The position numbers and the translations under genes were made by a program. From contig JALNXR010000008.1 of assembly GCA_023230265.1 (NCBI GenBank), positions 1-19,872 on the forward strand: DNA of 19,872 nucleotides. Direction: 5' to 3'. The DNA comes from Bacteroidales bacterium (GTDB lineage: Bacteria > Bacteroidota > Bacteroidia > Bacteroidales > UBA932). Each line of letters starts with the position of its first letter. Position 1 is the first letter of the stretch. Positions 7,042 to 16,074 of this stretch are shown here, in pieces. The notes beneath the pieces were generated by a model, which did no database searches, was not told the DNA's origin, and was given only the letters and a program-made list of their open reading frames with translations.

Positions 7042-10000
7042 ATGGCAGAAAAAAAAATGAAAAAGCAGTATGGAATTTTCGAAAGTTTATTCCTTAAGAT
7101 TGTTTTCTCATTGATGTTGCTGGTTATACCATTGACAAGCGCATCAGCTCAAGGAGAAAAAATCATCTCAATTAATGTTAAGGAGGCATCACTTGAATCG
7201 ATCCTGAAACAAATTGGAAAAAAATGTAATTGCGCACTCTTATATAACTATGATGAGATTTCAAAATTTAACGGAATTACAATTGATGTTACAAACCAGA
7301 GTGTTTCGAGCATATTGACAAAAGTTTTGTCTAATACCGGTCTTACTCACAAAATTAATGACAACACAATTGTAATAAGTAAGAATCCAGTCCATACACC
7401 TGAAACCAAAAGGAAAATTAATGGGAAAGTTGTTTCTCTGTCCGGAGAGCCTATTGCAGGTGCCAATATTCTGGTTAAAGGAACACTATCCGGAAGTTTT
7501 ACTGATGAAAATGGTTTATTTGAATTGACAATTGATTCAAAAGCAAAAGTAATTGTAGCTTCATGCGTTGGATTTAATTCTAAGGAGTTATTTATCAATG
7601 ACATTACCTTTTTCAATATTATTCTGGAACCTGCAAAGTATCAGTTAGGAGAACTTGTTGTGCAGACAGGTTATCAATCCTTATCCAGAAGAGAGCTTGC
7701 AAGTTCTGTTTTCCAGGTAGATCAGGAAAAGATAAATTTATCATCAAAGCTATCTGTAGAGCAAATGTTATCCGGACAAATTCCCGGTATGCTGGTTCTT
7801 CAAACTTCGGGAGAACCAAGTGCTACACCTACAATCAGAATCAGGGGAACATCTTCAATAATCGGAGGGAGATCACCATTATGGGTTCTGGATGGAATAA
7901 TTCTGGAAGATCAGGTAAATGTAGATGTTTCTGATTTAAATTCTCCGGATGCACCATATCTTATTGGAAATGCGATTGCCGGGATCAATCCAAAAGATAT
8001 TGAGACTATTACAGTATTAAAAGATGCTTCTGCAACAGCAATTTACGGATCCAGAGCAGCAAACGGGGTTATCGTGGTTACTACAAAAAAGGGTCGTGTC
8101 GGAAAGCCTTCAATTTCTTATTCAGGCAATATCACTCTTAACAGAAGAATTGGATATGGAGACTTGCAATTAATGAATTCCGGTGAGAGAATTAAACTCT
8201 CGCAGGAAATTATTGATGATAAAATAAAATTCTCAAGAGTGCCTATAAAACTTGGATACGAAGGCCTTCTTCTTGATTATTATAATAACAACCTAACTTA
8301 TGATGAATTCAGCCTTCAGGTACAAAAACTTGCAACCAATAATACTGACTGGTATGATATTTTATTCAGAAATTCACTTACTCATAATCATTCAGTAAAT
8401 ATTAGCGGAGGTTTTGACAGAACAACCTATTATGCATCTTTGGGATACAATAAAAATATTGGCACAGCTAAAGGAAGTGACAGCGAAAGATTTTCGGGAA
8501 TGGCAAAAGTAAATTCCTGGCTGACAAAGAAATTTTATATAGGATTTCAGATAAATGCCTCCAACACACGAAATAATGGATTTCATTCATCTGTCAATCC
8601 AAATACATATGCATACGAAACCGCCAGAACAATAGCTTGTTATAATGACGATGGCACATATTTCATGTATCCGACACAACAGAAATCACAAACAGCAATA
8701 AATATAGCTCCAAAAGAGGAGTTATTATATAATATTGTTAATGAATTAAATCTGACAGGCTCTAACAGTAACATTACAAACCTGACAGCTCAATTAAATC
8801 TTCAGTATAACTTTTTGCCCTCATTACGTTACAAATTACTGGGTGGTTTTGATCAATCCAGGACAAACACTCAATCATGGGCAATGGAGTCATCAAACTA
8901 TGTATCTATGATAAGACGATGGAATCCGGGAACATTGGTTCAGGGTTCGGACGATTTTGAAGCTTGTCCGATACCCTGGGGCGGGATAATATCTAATAAC
9001 GATCAACATAAAGATTCTTATACTTTAAGAAATTCAGTGGAATATAGCGAAATGCTCTCAGATAAGCATCTTGTTAATCTTATGGTTTCCATGGAATTGA
9101 GAAGCATTAAGTATAAAGGTTTCTCAGGCACCTATTATGGATGGCAGCCAGAAAGAGGTCAAACAATCTCTCCTGCACTAACAACAGGATATTACTCGGT
9201 ATTAAGTTCGCTTAGACCAACTATTACCGATAATATTTCTAACAATGTTTCATGGATTGGTTCTGCTACATATTCCTATAAAGACAAGTTTACAATAAAT
9301 GCAAATGCAAGGGCCGATGGTTCTAATAACTTTGGAGACAATCCTCAATACAGGTTTTTACCAGTATGGTCAGTAGCAGGGAAGTATACATTGAGTAATG
9401 AAAATTTCCTAAAAGATAACTCAGTGATTAAGTATTTAGCTATCAGATCATCATACGGGATTCAGGGGAATATCGATAAAGCAACCTCACCCGATTTAAT
9501 TATTCAGGTTGGATCTAAAAACGGAATAACAGGGATGGATGAATCCTATTTTAAATATCTTCCTAATCCAGATTTAAGATGGGAGCAGACAAATTCATTT
9601 AATGCGGGTTTGGATTTTTCATTGATAGGTCATACGGAACCCGGATTTATTGATGTAATTTCCGGATCTATTGATTGTTATGATAAGTTTGGACACGAGA
9701 TTATTGTTGTAAGAAGGGTCTCTCAGGTTATTGGAATGGATCAGGTGAAAGTGAACGGAGGGAAGGTAAGAAATTCGGGAATTGAAGGGGTATTGAATAT
9801 AACTCCTTATCAGACAAAGGATTTTAATTTATCTACAAAATTCATTTTTTCATACAATAAAAACAAACTACTGGAGGCCAATAAAGAGTTGAATATAACA
9901 TTCGAGAATAAAATATCGGGTAACGCTTTAATCGAAGGATTGCCTTTGGGTTCATTTTATTCCTATGAATTCGCAGGACTTAATGAAAACTATGGATTCC

Positions 10001-10629
10001 CGATGTTCTTTAATAACAATGGAGACAGAAAGTATACTGTTTATACTGATGAGATGAATATTGTCTACTCCGGTGTCAATATTCCATCATTTTCAGGCGG
10101 CTTTGAGCTTTCCTCAAGGTATAAAGGATTTCATGTCAGTCTCAATTTCCAGGGTGCTGCCGGGGGTACCGCCAGATTACCAAATATATACAGAACAAAT
10201 TACTATGCTGTATTTGATCCGTTAGCCAATGTTACAAAAGACATGAATAACAGATGGAAGAACCCCGGAGATGAGGTTAATACAACTATTCCGGTTATAT
10301 GGGATAACAACAAGTTTCAGATTGCTGAGGATGAATTAAACTTCCCTGCAAATCTGAGTATTGGGAAAACACCTCTTGAAATGTATGACAGGAGTACTAT
10401 AAGAGTTGCAAAAACAGATAATATAAGACTTAGGAGTATAAATGTTTCATATGTATTCCCTGAAGATAAAGTAAAAAAGCTGGGTGTTGAATCTTTAATA
10501 CTAAATGCACAGGCTGAGAACATTTTTATACTCACCGATAAGAGATGGCTGGGTAGAGACCCCGAATCGGGCTCATCAAATACTCCAATTCCTAAAGTGT
10601 TTACTTTTGGCTTAAACATAATGTTTTAA
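7042..10629 (+). CDS. SusC/RagA-family TonB-linked outer-membrane protein with STN domain
   Basis: A 1195-residue protein. The signal peptide reaches about residue 37 (SASAQ). An STN (secretin/TonB short N-terminal) domain lies at about 41-113 (ISINVKEASLESILKQIG, with ITIDV and TIVIS at the end), a carboxypeptidase-regulatory-like domain at about 126-197 (INGKVVSLSGEPIAGANILV), then a plug from about 203. The plug carries the SusC signature ITVLKDASATAIYGSRAANG at about 323-342. The remaining C-terminal part is a large barrel ending in a Phe residue. It imports substrate captured by SusD across the outer membrane. The STN domain marks it as a transducer that reports substrate to a FecR-type anti-sigma factor, matching the gene just upstream. 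SusD follows after 17 bp. An alternative start exists at Met6 (7057). Cargo cannot be inferred from the barrel. Confidence 0.96.
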   Translation: MAEKKMKKQYGIFESLFLKIVFSLMLLVIPLTSASAQGEKIISINVKEASLESILKQIGKKCNCALLYNYDEISKFNGITIDVTNQSVSSILTKVLSNTGLTHKINDNTIVISKNPVHTPETKRKINGKVVSLSGEPIAGANILVKGTLSGSFTDENGLFELTIDSKAKVIVASCVGFNSKELFINDITFFNIILEPAKYQLGELVVQTGYQSLSRRELASSVFQVDQEKINLSSKLSVEQMLSGQIPGMLVLQTSGEPSATPTIRIRGTSSIIGGRSPLWVLDGIILEDQVNVDVSDLNSPDAPYLIGNAIAGINPKDIETITVLKDASATAIYGSRAANGVIVVTTKKGRVGKPSISYSGNITLNRRIGYGDLQLMNSGERIKLSQEIIDDKIKFSRVPIKLGYEGLLLDYYNNNLTYDEFSLQVQKLATNNTDWYDILFRNSLTHNHSVNISGGFDRTTYYASLGYNKNIGTAKGSDSERFSGMAKVNSWLTKKFYIGFQINASNTRNNGFHSSVNPNTYAYETARTIACYNDDGTYFMYPTQQKSQTAINIAPKEELLYNIVNELNLTGSNSNITNLTAQLNLQYNFLPSLRYKLLGGFDQSRTNTQSWAMESSNYVSMIRRWNPGTLVQGSDDFEACPIPWGGIISNNDQHKDSYTLRNSVEYSEMLSDKHLVNLMVSMELRSIKYKGFSGTYYGWQPERGQTISPALTTGYYSVLSSLRPTITDNISNNVSWIGSATYSYKDKFTINANARADGSNNFGDNPQYRFLPVWSVAGKYTLSNENFLKDNSVIKYLAIRSSYGIQGNIDKATSPDLIIQVGSKNGITGMDESYFKYLPNPDLRWEQTNSFNAGLDFSLIGHTEPGFIDVISGSIDCYDKFGHEIIVVRRVSQVIGMDQVKVNGGKVRNSGIEGVLNITPYQTKDFNLSTKFIFSYNKNKLLEANKELNITFENKISGNALIEGLPLGSFYSYEFAGLNENYGFPMFFNNNGDRKYTVYTDEMNIVYSGVNIPSFSGGFELSSRYKGFHVSLNFQGAAGGTARLPNIYRTNYYAVFDPLANVTKDMNNRWKNPGDEVNTTIPVIWDNNKFQIAEDELNFPANLSIGKTPLEMYDRSTIRVAKTDNIRLRSINVSYVFPEDKVKKLGVESLILNAQAENIFILTDKRWLGRDPESGSSNTPIPKVFTFGLNIMF

Positions 10630-10646
10630 TATTAAATGGATATAAA

Positions 10647-12149
10647 ATGAAAAAAATATTTATTCTTATAATAAGTGCGGTTTTTATAAGCTCCTGTTCC
10701 AAGTTTCTGGAACAATCGTCACAGGATCTTATCAGACCTGTTACTGTAGCTCACTATAAGGAGTTATTACAGGGTGAGGCATATTTCAAGGACATATTAA
10801 GGAATGGATGGTTTGTTGAAACTATGTCGGATAACTTTATGACAAGAGACCCTCAGTATACAACAACAGTCGCAAATACAAAAGCAGAATATTGCAAATA
10901 TGCTTTTCAATGGGCAAAAGATCTGGAAACGCCGGAGGGAATTTTCACAGATAACCTTTTCAGAACTATTTACAAAAATATTCTGGCTGCAAATACCTGT
11001 ATTGAGGCTCTGGATAAAATGACAGGGACAGATGATGAAAGAAATGTTCTTAAAGGACAGGCCTATTTTACAAGAGCATATGGATATTTTATTCTGGCAA
11101 ACTTATACTCAAAGCCTTATAATGAATCACAAGCAGATGATTTATGTGTTCCTCTTATTACAAATACTGTTCCCTCTCTCAAAAGATACCCAAGAGCAAC
11201 CATTAAAGAGATTTGGGATTTAATAAGTAGTGATATAGAGGTCTCAGTAGAGTCGCTGTCAAAGGACAAAGTAACACGAACCTTTTATGAAATTAATTAT
11301 AAAGCATCCCTAATACTAGCCTCCAGGATATTTTTATATATGGAAGATTTTGAGAAGGTGATTACTTACGGAGAAAAATACCTGCTTATTTCTCCGGAAT
11401 TAAAAGATATATCTGCAATTACAACAAGCCCTAGCGGTAGTGGTTCAAATGCCACGAAATGTTTTTTATTTCCTGCTGAGAATAAAGAGATTGCATGGAC
11501 TTTCGGGACAATGACAGGCGCTTCAGTATTGGGTACATATTGGTATTTTACCGCCGATAAAGTTGTATTGTCTCCAATTTGTATGGGAGCTTCTGCCGGT
11601 GTCGAAGGTGCTCTTATTGACACATACACATCTACAGACAGAAGAAGGAACTGGTGGTTTGTTCAGCCATCCGGACAACCAGGTGCATTTTTAGCATCGA
11701 TTGTCCATCAACCCACAAAATTCAGTTATTATGATAATGTGAGGTTTACTCAAAATATGAGAACAGCAGAGATATATCTCAATCTTGCTGAGGCTTATAT
11801 CCGTTCTACGACCCCACAAAACGAAACGGCAATTAACTATCTGAATACGTTGCGTGCAAAGCGGATAGGTAGCTATGTGCCTTTGACAGCAGGCGGATTC
11901 GCAAATAAAGAGGCGCTTTTAAAATTTACGCTTGAAGAGAGAAGAAGAGAGCTTTGTTTCGAGGAGTTTCATCGCTGGTGGGATCTTAGACGTACCGGAA
12001 TGCCTTCATTAACTCACTACTGGCTTTCAGATAAATACGTACTGAATGAAAAAGACCCTGCTTATATACTTAATTTTCCAAAAGATGAGCTAGATTTTAA
12101 TAATCTTTTGGTTCCTAATAATCGTCCGGAAAGACCAAAATCAAATTAA
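10647..12149 (+). CDS. SusD/RagB-family substrate-binding lipoprotein
   Basis: A 500-residue lipoprotein (signal peptide with FISSC, Cys17). It has the SusD layout: an N-terminal segment after the Cys beginning FLEQSSQDLI; a helical TPR-type region (RTIYKNILAANTCIEALDKM, GQAYFTRAYGYFILANLYSK) with the conserved LRA-like YFTRAYGYF; and a C-terminal RagB/SusD domain (RTAEIYLNLAEAYIR, then RRRELCFEEFHRWWDLRR at 432-449). It sits on the cell surface as the lid of the SusC barrel and binds the ligand. It is 17 bp after susC and 10 bp before the next gene, so the genes are surely co-transcribed. Length is in the usual range. No carbohydrate-active enzyme lies nearby, so a glycan ligand is not indicated. 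Confidence 0.95.
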   Translation: MKKIFILIISAVFISSCSKFLEQSSQDLIRPVTVAHYKELLQGEAYFKDILRNGWFVETMSDNFMTRDPQYTTTVANTKAEYCKYAFQWAKDLETPEGIFTDNLFRTIYKNILAANTCIEALDKMTGTDDERNVLKGQAYFTRAYGYFILANLYSKPYNESQADDLCVPLITNTVPSLKRYPRATIKEIWDLISSDIEVSVESLSKDKVTRTFYEINYKASLILASRIFLYMEDFEKVITYGEKYLLISPELKDISAITTSPSGSGSNATKCFLFPAENKEIAWTFGTMTGASVLGTYWYFTADKVVLSPICMGASAGVEGALIDTYTSTDRRRNWWFVQPSGQPGAFLASIVHQPTKFSYYDNVRFTQNMRTAEIYLNLAEAYIRSTTPQNETAINYLNTLRAKRIGSYVPLTAGGFANKEALLKFTLEERRRELCFEEFHRWWDLRRTGMPSLTHYWLSDKYVLNEKDPAYILNFPKDELDFNNLLVPNNRPERPKSN

Positions 12150-12159
12150 TTTTAACATT

Positions 12160-13044
12160 ATGAGAAAAATATATACACTATTATTACTTTCTGTTCTGTT
12201 ATTCTCCTGTTCACTTAAAGATGAATTTGACTCTGTAATAGAAATGACAGAGAACGAGCCCACTTTTGACGTTTCAACAGATTATGGTCTGGAAATTAAA
12301 ACAATGTTTGATAAATACGGAATACTTTTTAATCCCTCATTCACTCTGGAAGATTACAAATGGGATTGGAGTACAATAAATTCAGTATATGGTCCAAATA
12401 CTACAGGTTTCAGATATACAAACGCGAATACCTCTTATGTTAAGGAGGTTATTGACTCTGTGAACAGTTGGGTTTTCAAAATCTTTCCCGATAGTTTTAT
12501 TGCCGGAAGGCTGCCAAGAAAGATTTATATGTGTGATACATTATGTAACAGATTTACATATTCAAGCAAACTAGTTTACAGATGGTATGCCGGTGAAATT
12601 AAAACAAATTTTATGATGCTTGGATATGTTTCGGAAAGATTTAATGAGGAAAAGATAAAAAGGTCTTTAATAGAATCCTGGGTTTCTCTTTTTATCGAAA
12701 GAATGATAAGTTCTTCAAACCTTTCTATTCCTCTTCCTTTTACTGATTTAAGTACTGATGGCTATGCTAAAATAACCTTTACCAATGCAGAGGACGTGAT
12801 TACAAATTATGGTTTACTTAAAAAGGGAAGAACGGGTCAGAATACTGGATCTGCATCCGCAGCCTGGAATAAAACTACTCCTGCTCAGGATTTTGGAGAT
12901 TTTGTAGCCTTTATTGTATATGTGCCGGAATCTGAGAAACAGATAGCTTATAACAAGAATGTAAAAATTAAGCAAAAGGTTGATATTGTAAAAGATTATT
13001 TTCTAACCAATTTTAATATAACTCTGCCTTACTGGCCTAGATAA
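12160..13044 (+). CDS. SusD-associated lipoprotein resembling zinc metallohydrolase family, HExxH missing
   Basis: A 294-residue lipoprotein (LLFSC, Cys17). Its layout recalls the substrate-import-associated zinc metallohydrolase lipoproteins (TIGR04549-like) often coded just after SusD. It has an N-terminal segment LEIKTMFDKYGILFNPSF followed by YKWDW (44-70), a mid region RLPRKIYMCDTLC (117-129), and a late PAQDFGDFVAFIVYV (241-255) that corresponds to the family's EDF-containing block. It ends with KIKQKVDIVKDYFLTNFNI (269-287). At the place where the family has HExxH the sequence reads LIESWVSLFIERM (170-182), with no His pair, so zinc-dependent catalysis is unlikely. It could be a binding-only relative. 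The family assignment is from memory of the motif order, without a profile search. It overlaps nothing and follows susD by 10 bp. Confidence 0.6.
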   Translation: MRKIYTLLLLSVLLFSCSLKDEFDSVIEMTENEPTFDVSTDYGLEIKTMFDKYGILFNPSFTLEDYKWDWSTINSVYGPNTTGFRYTNANTSYVKEVIDSVNSWVFKIFPDSFIAGRLPRKIYMCDTLCNRFTYSSKLVYRWYAGEIKTNFMMLGYVSERFNEEKIKRSLIESWVSLFIERMISSSNLSIPLPFTDLSTDGYAKITFTNAEDVITNYGLLKKGRTGQNTGSASAAWNKTTPAQDFGDFVAFIVYVPESEKQIAYNKNVKIKQKVDIVKDYFLTNFNITLPYWPR

Positions 13045-13087
13045 TAATGATATAAGTCGCTTGCAAAATGTTAAATTAAAAAGTGAA

Positions 13088-14278
13088 ATGAAAAAAATAT
13101 TACTGATCACATTTTTGTTATTCAACAAATTGATCTTTTCTCAGGGAATTGAGTTTAATACACATAATACCTGGCAGGAGTTGATTTCAATAGCTGAATC
13201 TAGAAATAAACTTATTTTTCTGGATTGTTATACTACATGGTGCGGACCATGTAAAGGAATGGCAAGTGAGGTATTTACCGACAAAATAGTTGGAGAATTC
13301 ATGAATGGTAATTTTATCTGCACTAAAAGAGATATGGAAAAGGGAGAGGGAGTTGAACTGAATACAAAATACAAATCTTTTATTCCCGGGTACCCTACAT
13401 ATCTGCTCATAAATTCGGATGGAGAGGTGATTTATCAGGCTGCCGGATATATGAAAGCCGAGAAGTTTATTCAGTCTATGAAGGAGGGGCTTGAAAGGAA
13501 GTCCTGGATTATTTACAAGAAAAGATTTGACGAGGGCGAAAGATCCTTGGATTTTGTAAACGAATTTCTTAAGATGTTGGAAACGGCATATCAGAATAAT
13601 ATACTAGAGGAGGTGAGGTCTTATGCACTGAACAATATTACTTTTGATCTTATTTCAAATAATAAAGCAGCATATGATATATTCAGAAAGTATTGGACTG
13701 ATGTTACTTCTCCTGTATTCAAACAATTCATGTCGGGCCCTGCAATTTACAGAAAGCATAAGGACCCTGAGTCAGAAGTGAATAACTGGGCCGGAAGATT
13801 ATATGAAAGAAGAGTAAGATCTATGTTCGATTCTTTGGTAAAATCAGGAATTAATTCTTATGATTTGACTGTTGCAGACGAAATTCTTGCCGATATCAGA
13901 AAAAGTTATGTCAAAGATAGAGAGGAGTTAATAGCAAGAATTTTAGTACTAAATTCAATTGCAGAAAACAAACTACCTAACTTCTTTGATATTGTTGAAA
14001 ATGCAAGATCTTTTGGCCTTTTAAGAAATTATTCGAATTCAATTTCATCTATATGCAGAGAATATTTTAAAAATAGTAATGACAAAAAGGTAATTTCTAA
14101 ATGTTTAAAATTGACCCAAATAGATACTACTTCAAATTTACTCCTCCCGGAAATGGTTCGAAACTATGCATTTTTTGTCGGAAAATCGGGTGATACGGAG
14201 AATTCAAAGATATTGTTCGACAAAGCAGAAGCTGTAGAAAAAGATCTTAAAGAGAAGTTTGGAGGTATAATTAAATAA
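13088..14278 (+). CDS. secreted thioredoxin-fold protein, WCGPC active site
   Basis: The ATG at 13088 was chosen because it starts a clean signal peptide (MKKILLITFLLFNKLIFSQG); the frame could also open at a TTG at 13061, which only adds nine polar residues. From 13088 the protein has 396 residues. A thioredoxin domain covers about 21-135, with FLDCYTTWCGPCK containing the redox pair Cys52/Cys55, and PGYPTYLLINSDGEV carrying the expected cis-Pro. The C-terminal 250 residues are helical and unrecognised. It is predicted to act in the periplasm as a thiol-disulfide reductase or isomerase. The minus-strand gene at 16075-17490 is a paralogue with the same layout (active site at the same residues, 51-55). 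It lies 43 bp after the preceding lipoprotein gene and is part of the operon. Confidence 0.85.
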   Translation: MKKILLITFLLFNKLIFSQGIEFNTHNTWQELISIAESRNKLIFLDCYTTWCGPCKGMASEVFTDKIVGEFMNGNFICTKRDMEKGEGVELNTKYKSFIPGYPTYLLINSDGEVIYQAAGYMKAEKFIQSMKEGLERKSWIIYKKRFDEGERSLDFVNEFLKMLETAYQNNILEEVRSYALNNITFDLISNNKAAYDIFRKYWTDVTSPVFKQFMSGPAIYRKHKDPESEVNNWAGRLYERRVRSMFDSLVKSGINSYDLTVADEILADIRKSYVKDREELIARILVLNSIAENKLPNFFDIVENARSFGLLRNYSNSISSICREYFKNSNDKKVISKCLKLTQIDTTSNLLLPEMVRNYAFFVGKSGDTENSKILFDKAEAVEKDLKEKFGGIIK

Positions 14279-14293
14279 GATTTGAATTAATAA

Positions 14294-14334
14294 TATAGTA
14301 TGAAAAGAGTCTGTATAGTATGAAAAAGAGTCTG
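14294..14334 (+). repeat. 20/21-bp tandem duplication over a start codon
   Basis: TATAGTATGAAAAGAGTCTG (14294-14313) is followed by the same sequence with one extra A (14314-14334). The second copy holds the start ATG of the TlpA-like gene at 14320. The first copy leaves an upstream ATG at 14300 that opens a seven-codon frame whose TGA overlaps the real ATG (ATGA). The short frame may couple translation or may simply be a scar of slippage. Confidence 0.85.
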
Positions 14335-15435
14335 TTATTAATTGTTTTGCTTATGGGATACATTCTACCGATTGTATCTCAAAATAAAGATATAAAACTT
14401 GAAGGATATATTTTAAGTGGAAAACAGGGAGAAAAAATTGAGTTGAAATCTTTTCCTAAAAACAGGGGAGAAAAGCCGGTTTTACTGGATAGCTCTATTT
14501 CCGGCACTGACGGAAAATTTGCATTTAGTTGCATTGGCTTGACAACTGATAAGTATCAACTTACTATGGGCAACCAAAAATTGGATGTTTTCCTGGACTT
14601 CTGTACTACAAAAATTCTAATTGAAGATAAAATTTCAAAAGCTAAAGTACTGAATAATAAAGCAGATTCTATAATCAGACTCTTCGACAACAATGGATCG
14701 TCTTATGCATTTTTACAATTGGGTATTGCTCTGGCAAATAAGCAATATATGGACAAGGGAGAACAAATGCCCGACTCGTTGCTTAAGCCTATGGTACAAA
14801 TGATGGATTCAATCCTGAAGAAAAAAGACGAAATATTAGAATTGGCAAGAGAAAATGGTGGATTGGCACTTGCCTATATAGTTTCATCAAATGCTGCTGA
14901 CAAATTTAAAACTAAGGACTTGAATGATGCTTACTATAAACTTAACAATGCAGAGAAAGAGTCCTTTTACGGTAAAAGTTTTAAATTGTTACTTGAAAAA
15001 ATAAACAGACTGGAACCAGGAGTTAAAGCTCCGGATTTCACAAGTAAAACTCCGGATGGAAAAGAGGTTAACCTATACAGTTTTATCAAGGGAAAGAAAT
15101 TGGTTTTAATAGATTTCTGGGCATCTTGGTGTGGCCCTTGCCGTAAAGAAAACCCGAATGTCAAGGAGCTATACAATATTGCATCCGTGAGAGGATTTGA
15201 TATTATTTCTGTTTCTCTGGACGATAAGTATGATAATTGGGTAAAGGCTATTAAAGATGATGGATTAAACTGGACTCATGTTTCTGATCTTGGAGGATGG
15301 AAAGAGAGTACAGCTGTTCTGTATAATGTTACCGCTGTTCCGGCAACTGTACTCATTGACGGGAATGGTATAATTATAGACAAGAACTTAAGGGGAGATA
15401 AACTTAAACAAAAAGTGCTTTCAATTTGTAACTAG
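14320..15435 (+). CDS. TlpA-like thiol-disulfide oxidoreductase with DUF4369-like N-terminus
   Basis: A 371-residue secreted protein: signal peptide 1-21 (ILPIVSQ). A DUF4369-like beta domain covers about 26-105 (IKLEGYILSGKQGEKIELK, then DKYQLTMGN). A helical linker follows at about 115-225, and a TlpA/AhpC-TSA-type thioredoxin domain from about 232 (VKAPDFTSKTPDGKEVNLYS). The active site is FWASWCGPCRKE (Cys271/Cys274), with cis-Pro in NVTAVPATVLID (Pro341). The family reduces periplasmic disulfides using electrons from membrane donors; targets are family-specific and unknown here. Its gene follows the other thioredoxin-fold gene by 41 bp, and the ECF sigma gene follows after 57 bp. A 20-bp tandem duplication carries the start codon. 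Confidence 0.9.
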   Translation: MKKSLLLIVLLMGYILPIVSQNKDIKLEGYILSGKQGEKIELKSFPKNRGEKPVLLDSSISGTDGKFAFSCIGLTTDKYQLTMGNQKLDVFLDFCTTKILIEDKISKAKVLNNKADSIIRLFDNNGSSYAFLQLGIALANKQYMDKGEQMPDSLLKPMVQMMDSILKKKDEILELARENGGLALAYIVSSNAADKFKTKDLNDAYYKLNNAEKESFYGKSFKLLLEKINRLEPGVKAPDFTSKTPDGKEVNLYSFIKGKKLVLIDFWASWCGPCRKENPNVKELYNIASVRGFDIISVSLDDKYDNWVKAIKDDGLNWTHVSDLGGWKESTAVLYNVTAVPATVLIDGNGIIIDKNLRGDKLKQKVLSICN

Positions 15436-15492
15436 TGTAGGATTCAAACAACAAATTTATAAATTGCGAATAATTAAGAAATTTTGTGTTAA

Positions 15493-16068
15493 GTGGATGA
15501 GTTAACACTTAGGGCTAAGATCAAAGCCCGGAATAATCAGGCGATAGAGTATCTTTTCGATACCTATTATGAGCGTCTTTTTCTCTTTTCTGAAAAATTC
15601 ATCTATAATTCAGATACTGCTCACGATATGGTTCAAAGTGTGTTAATAAGACTTTGGGAGAATGCAGATAAAATCGAATTCAAACATAGTGTGAAAGCAT
15701 ATTTGTTTACCTCTGTTAAAAATGAGTGCTTGCAGTATCTCAGGAGTTTAAAAATCAGAGATAATAACAATAGAAAATGGGCATCTGCCTATTTAGAATC
15801 AATGAATAGTGATATTATTGATGACTCAATGTCAGAACTTATAGACTTGATAAAAGAATATGTAAATGAGCTGCCTCTTCAATGCAAGACAATTTTTAAA
15901 TACAGACTGTCTAATGATCTTAAATACAGCGAGATAGCAGAGAAGCTTAATGTTTCTGAAAATGTGGTAAAAGTTCAGATTTTCAGAGCAAACAAAAAAT
16001 TGAGAGAGATTTTCAGGAGGAACAATATGAATTTGGTTCGGGCTCTTATCTATTTTATTGGCATTTAG
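15493..16068 (+). CDS. ECF-type RNA polymerase sigma factor
   Basis: A 191-residue sigma-70 family protein. Region 2 covers about 17-62 (AIEYLFDTYYERLFLFSEKF, then DTAHDMVQSVLIRLWENADK) and region 4 about 127-180 (LPLQCKTIFKYRLSNDLKYS, then EIAEKLNVSENVVKVQIFRA), a helix-turn-helix. There is no region 3 or 1.1, as in group 4 factors. It begins with GTG, as does the fecR-like gene. In Bacteroidota the sigma gene normally stands directly before fecR; here it is the last gene of the operon, about 8.5 kb from fecR. It is probably the partner of that anti-sigma factor, which is an inference from shared operon and lack of another candidate in the window. The stop codon is six bases from the stop of the convergent gene. 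Confidence 0.92.
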   Translation: MDELTLRAKIKARNNQAIEYLFDTYYERLFLFSEKFIYNSDTAHDMVQSVLIRLWENADKIEFKHSVKAYLFTSVKNECLQYLRSLKIRDNNNRKWASAYLESMNSDIIDDSMSELIDLIKEYVNELPLQCKTIFKYRLSNDLKYSEIAEKLNVSENVVKVQIFRANKKLREIFRRNNMNLVRALIYFIGI

Positions 16069-16074
16069 AAAGTT

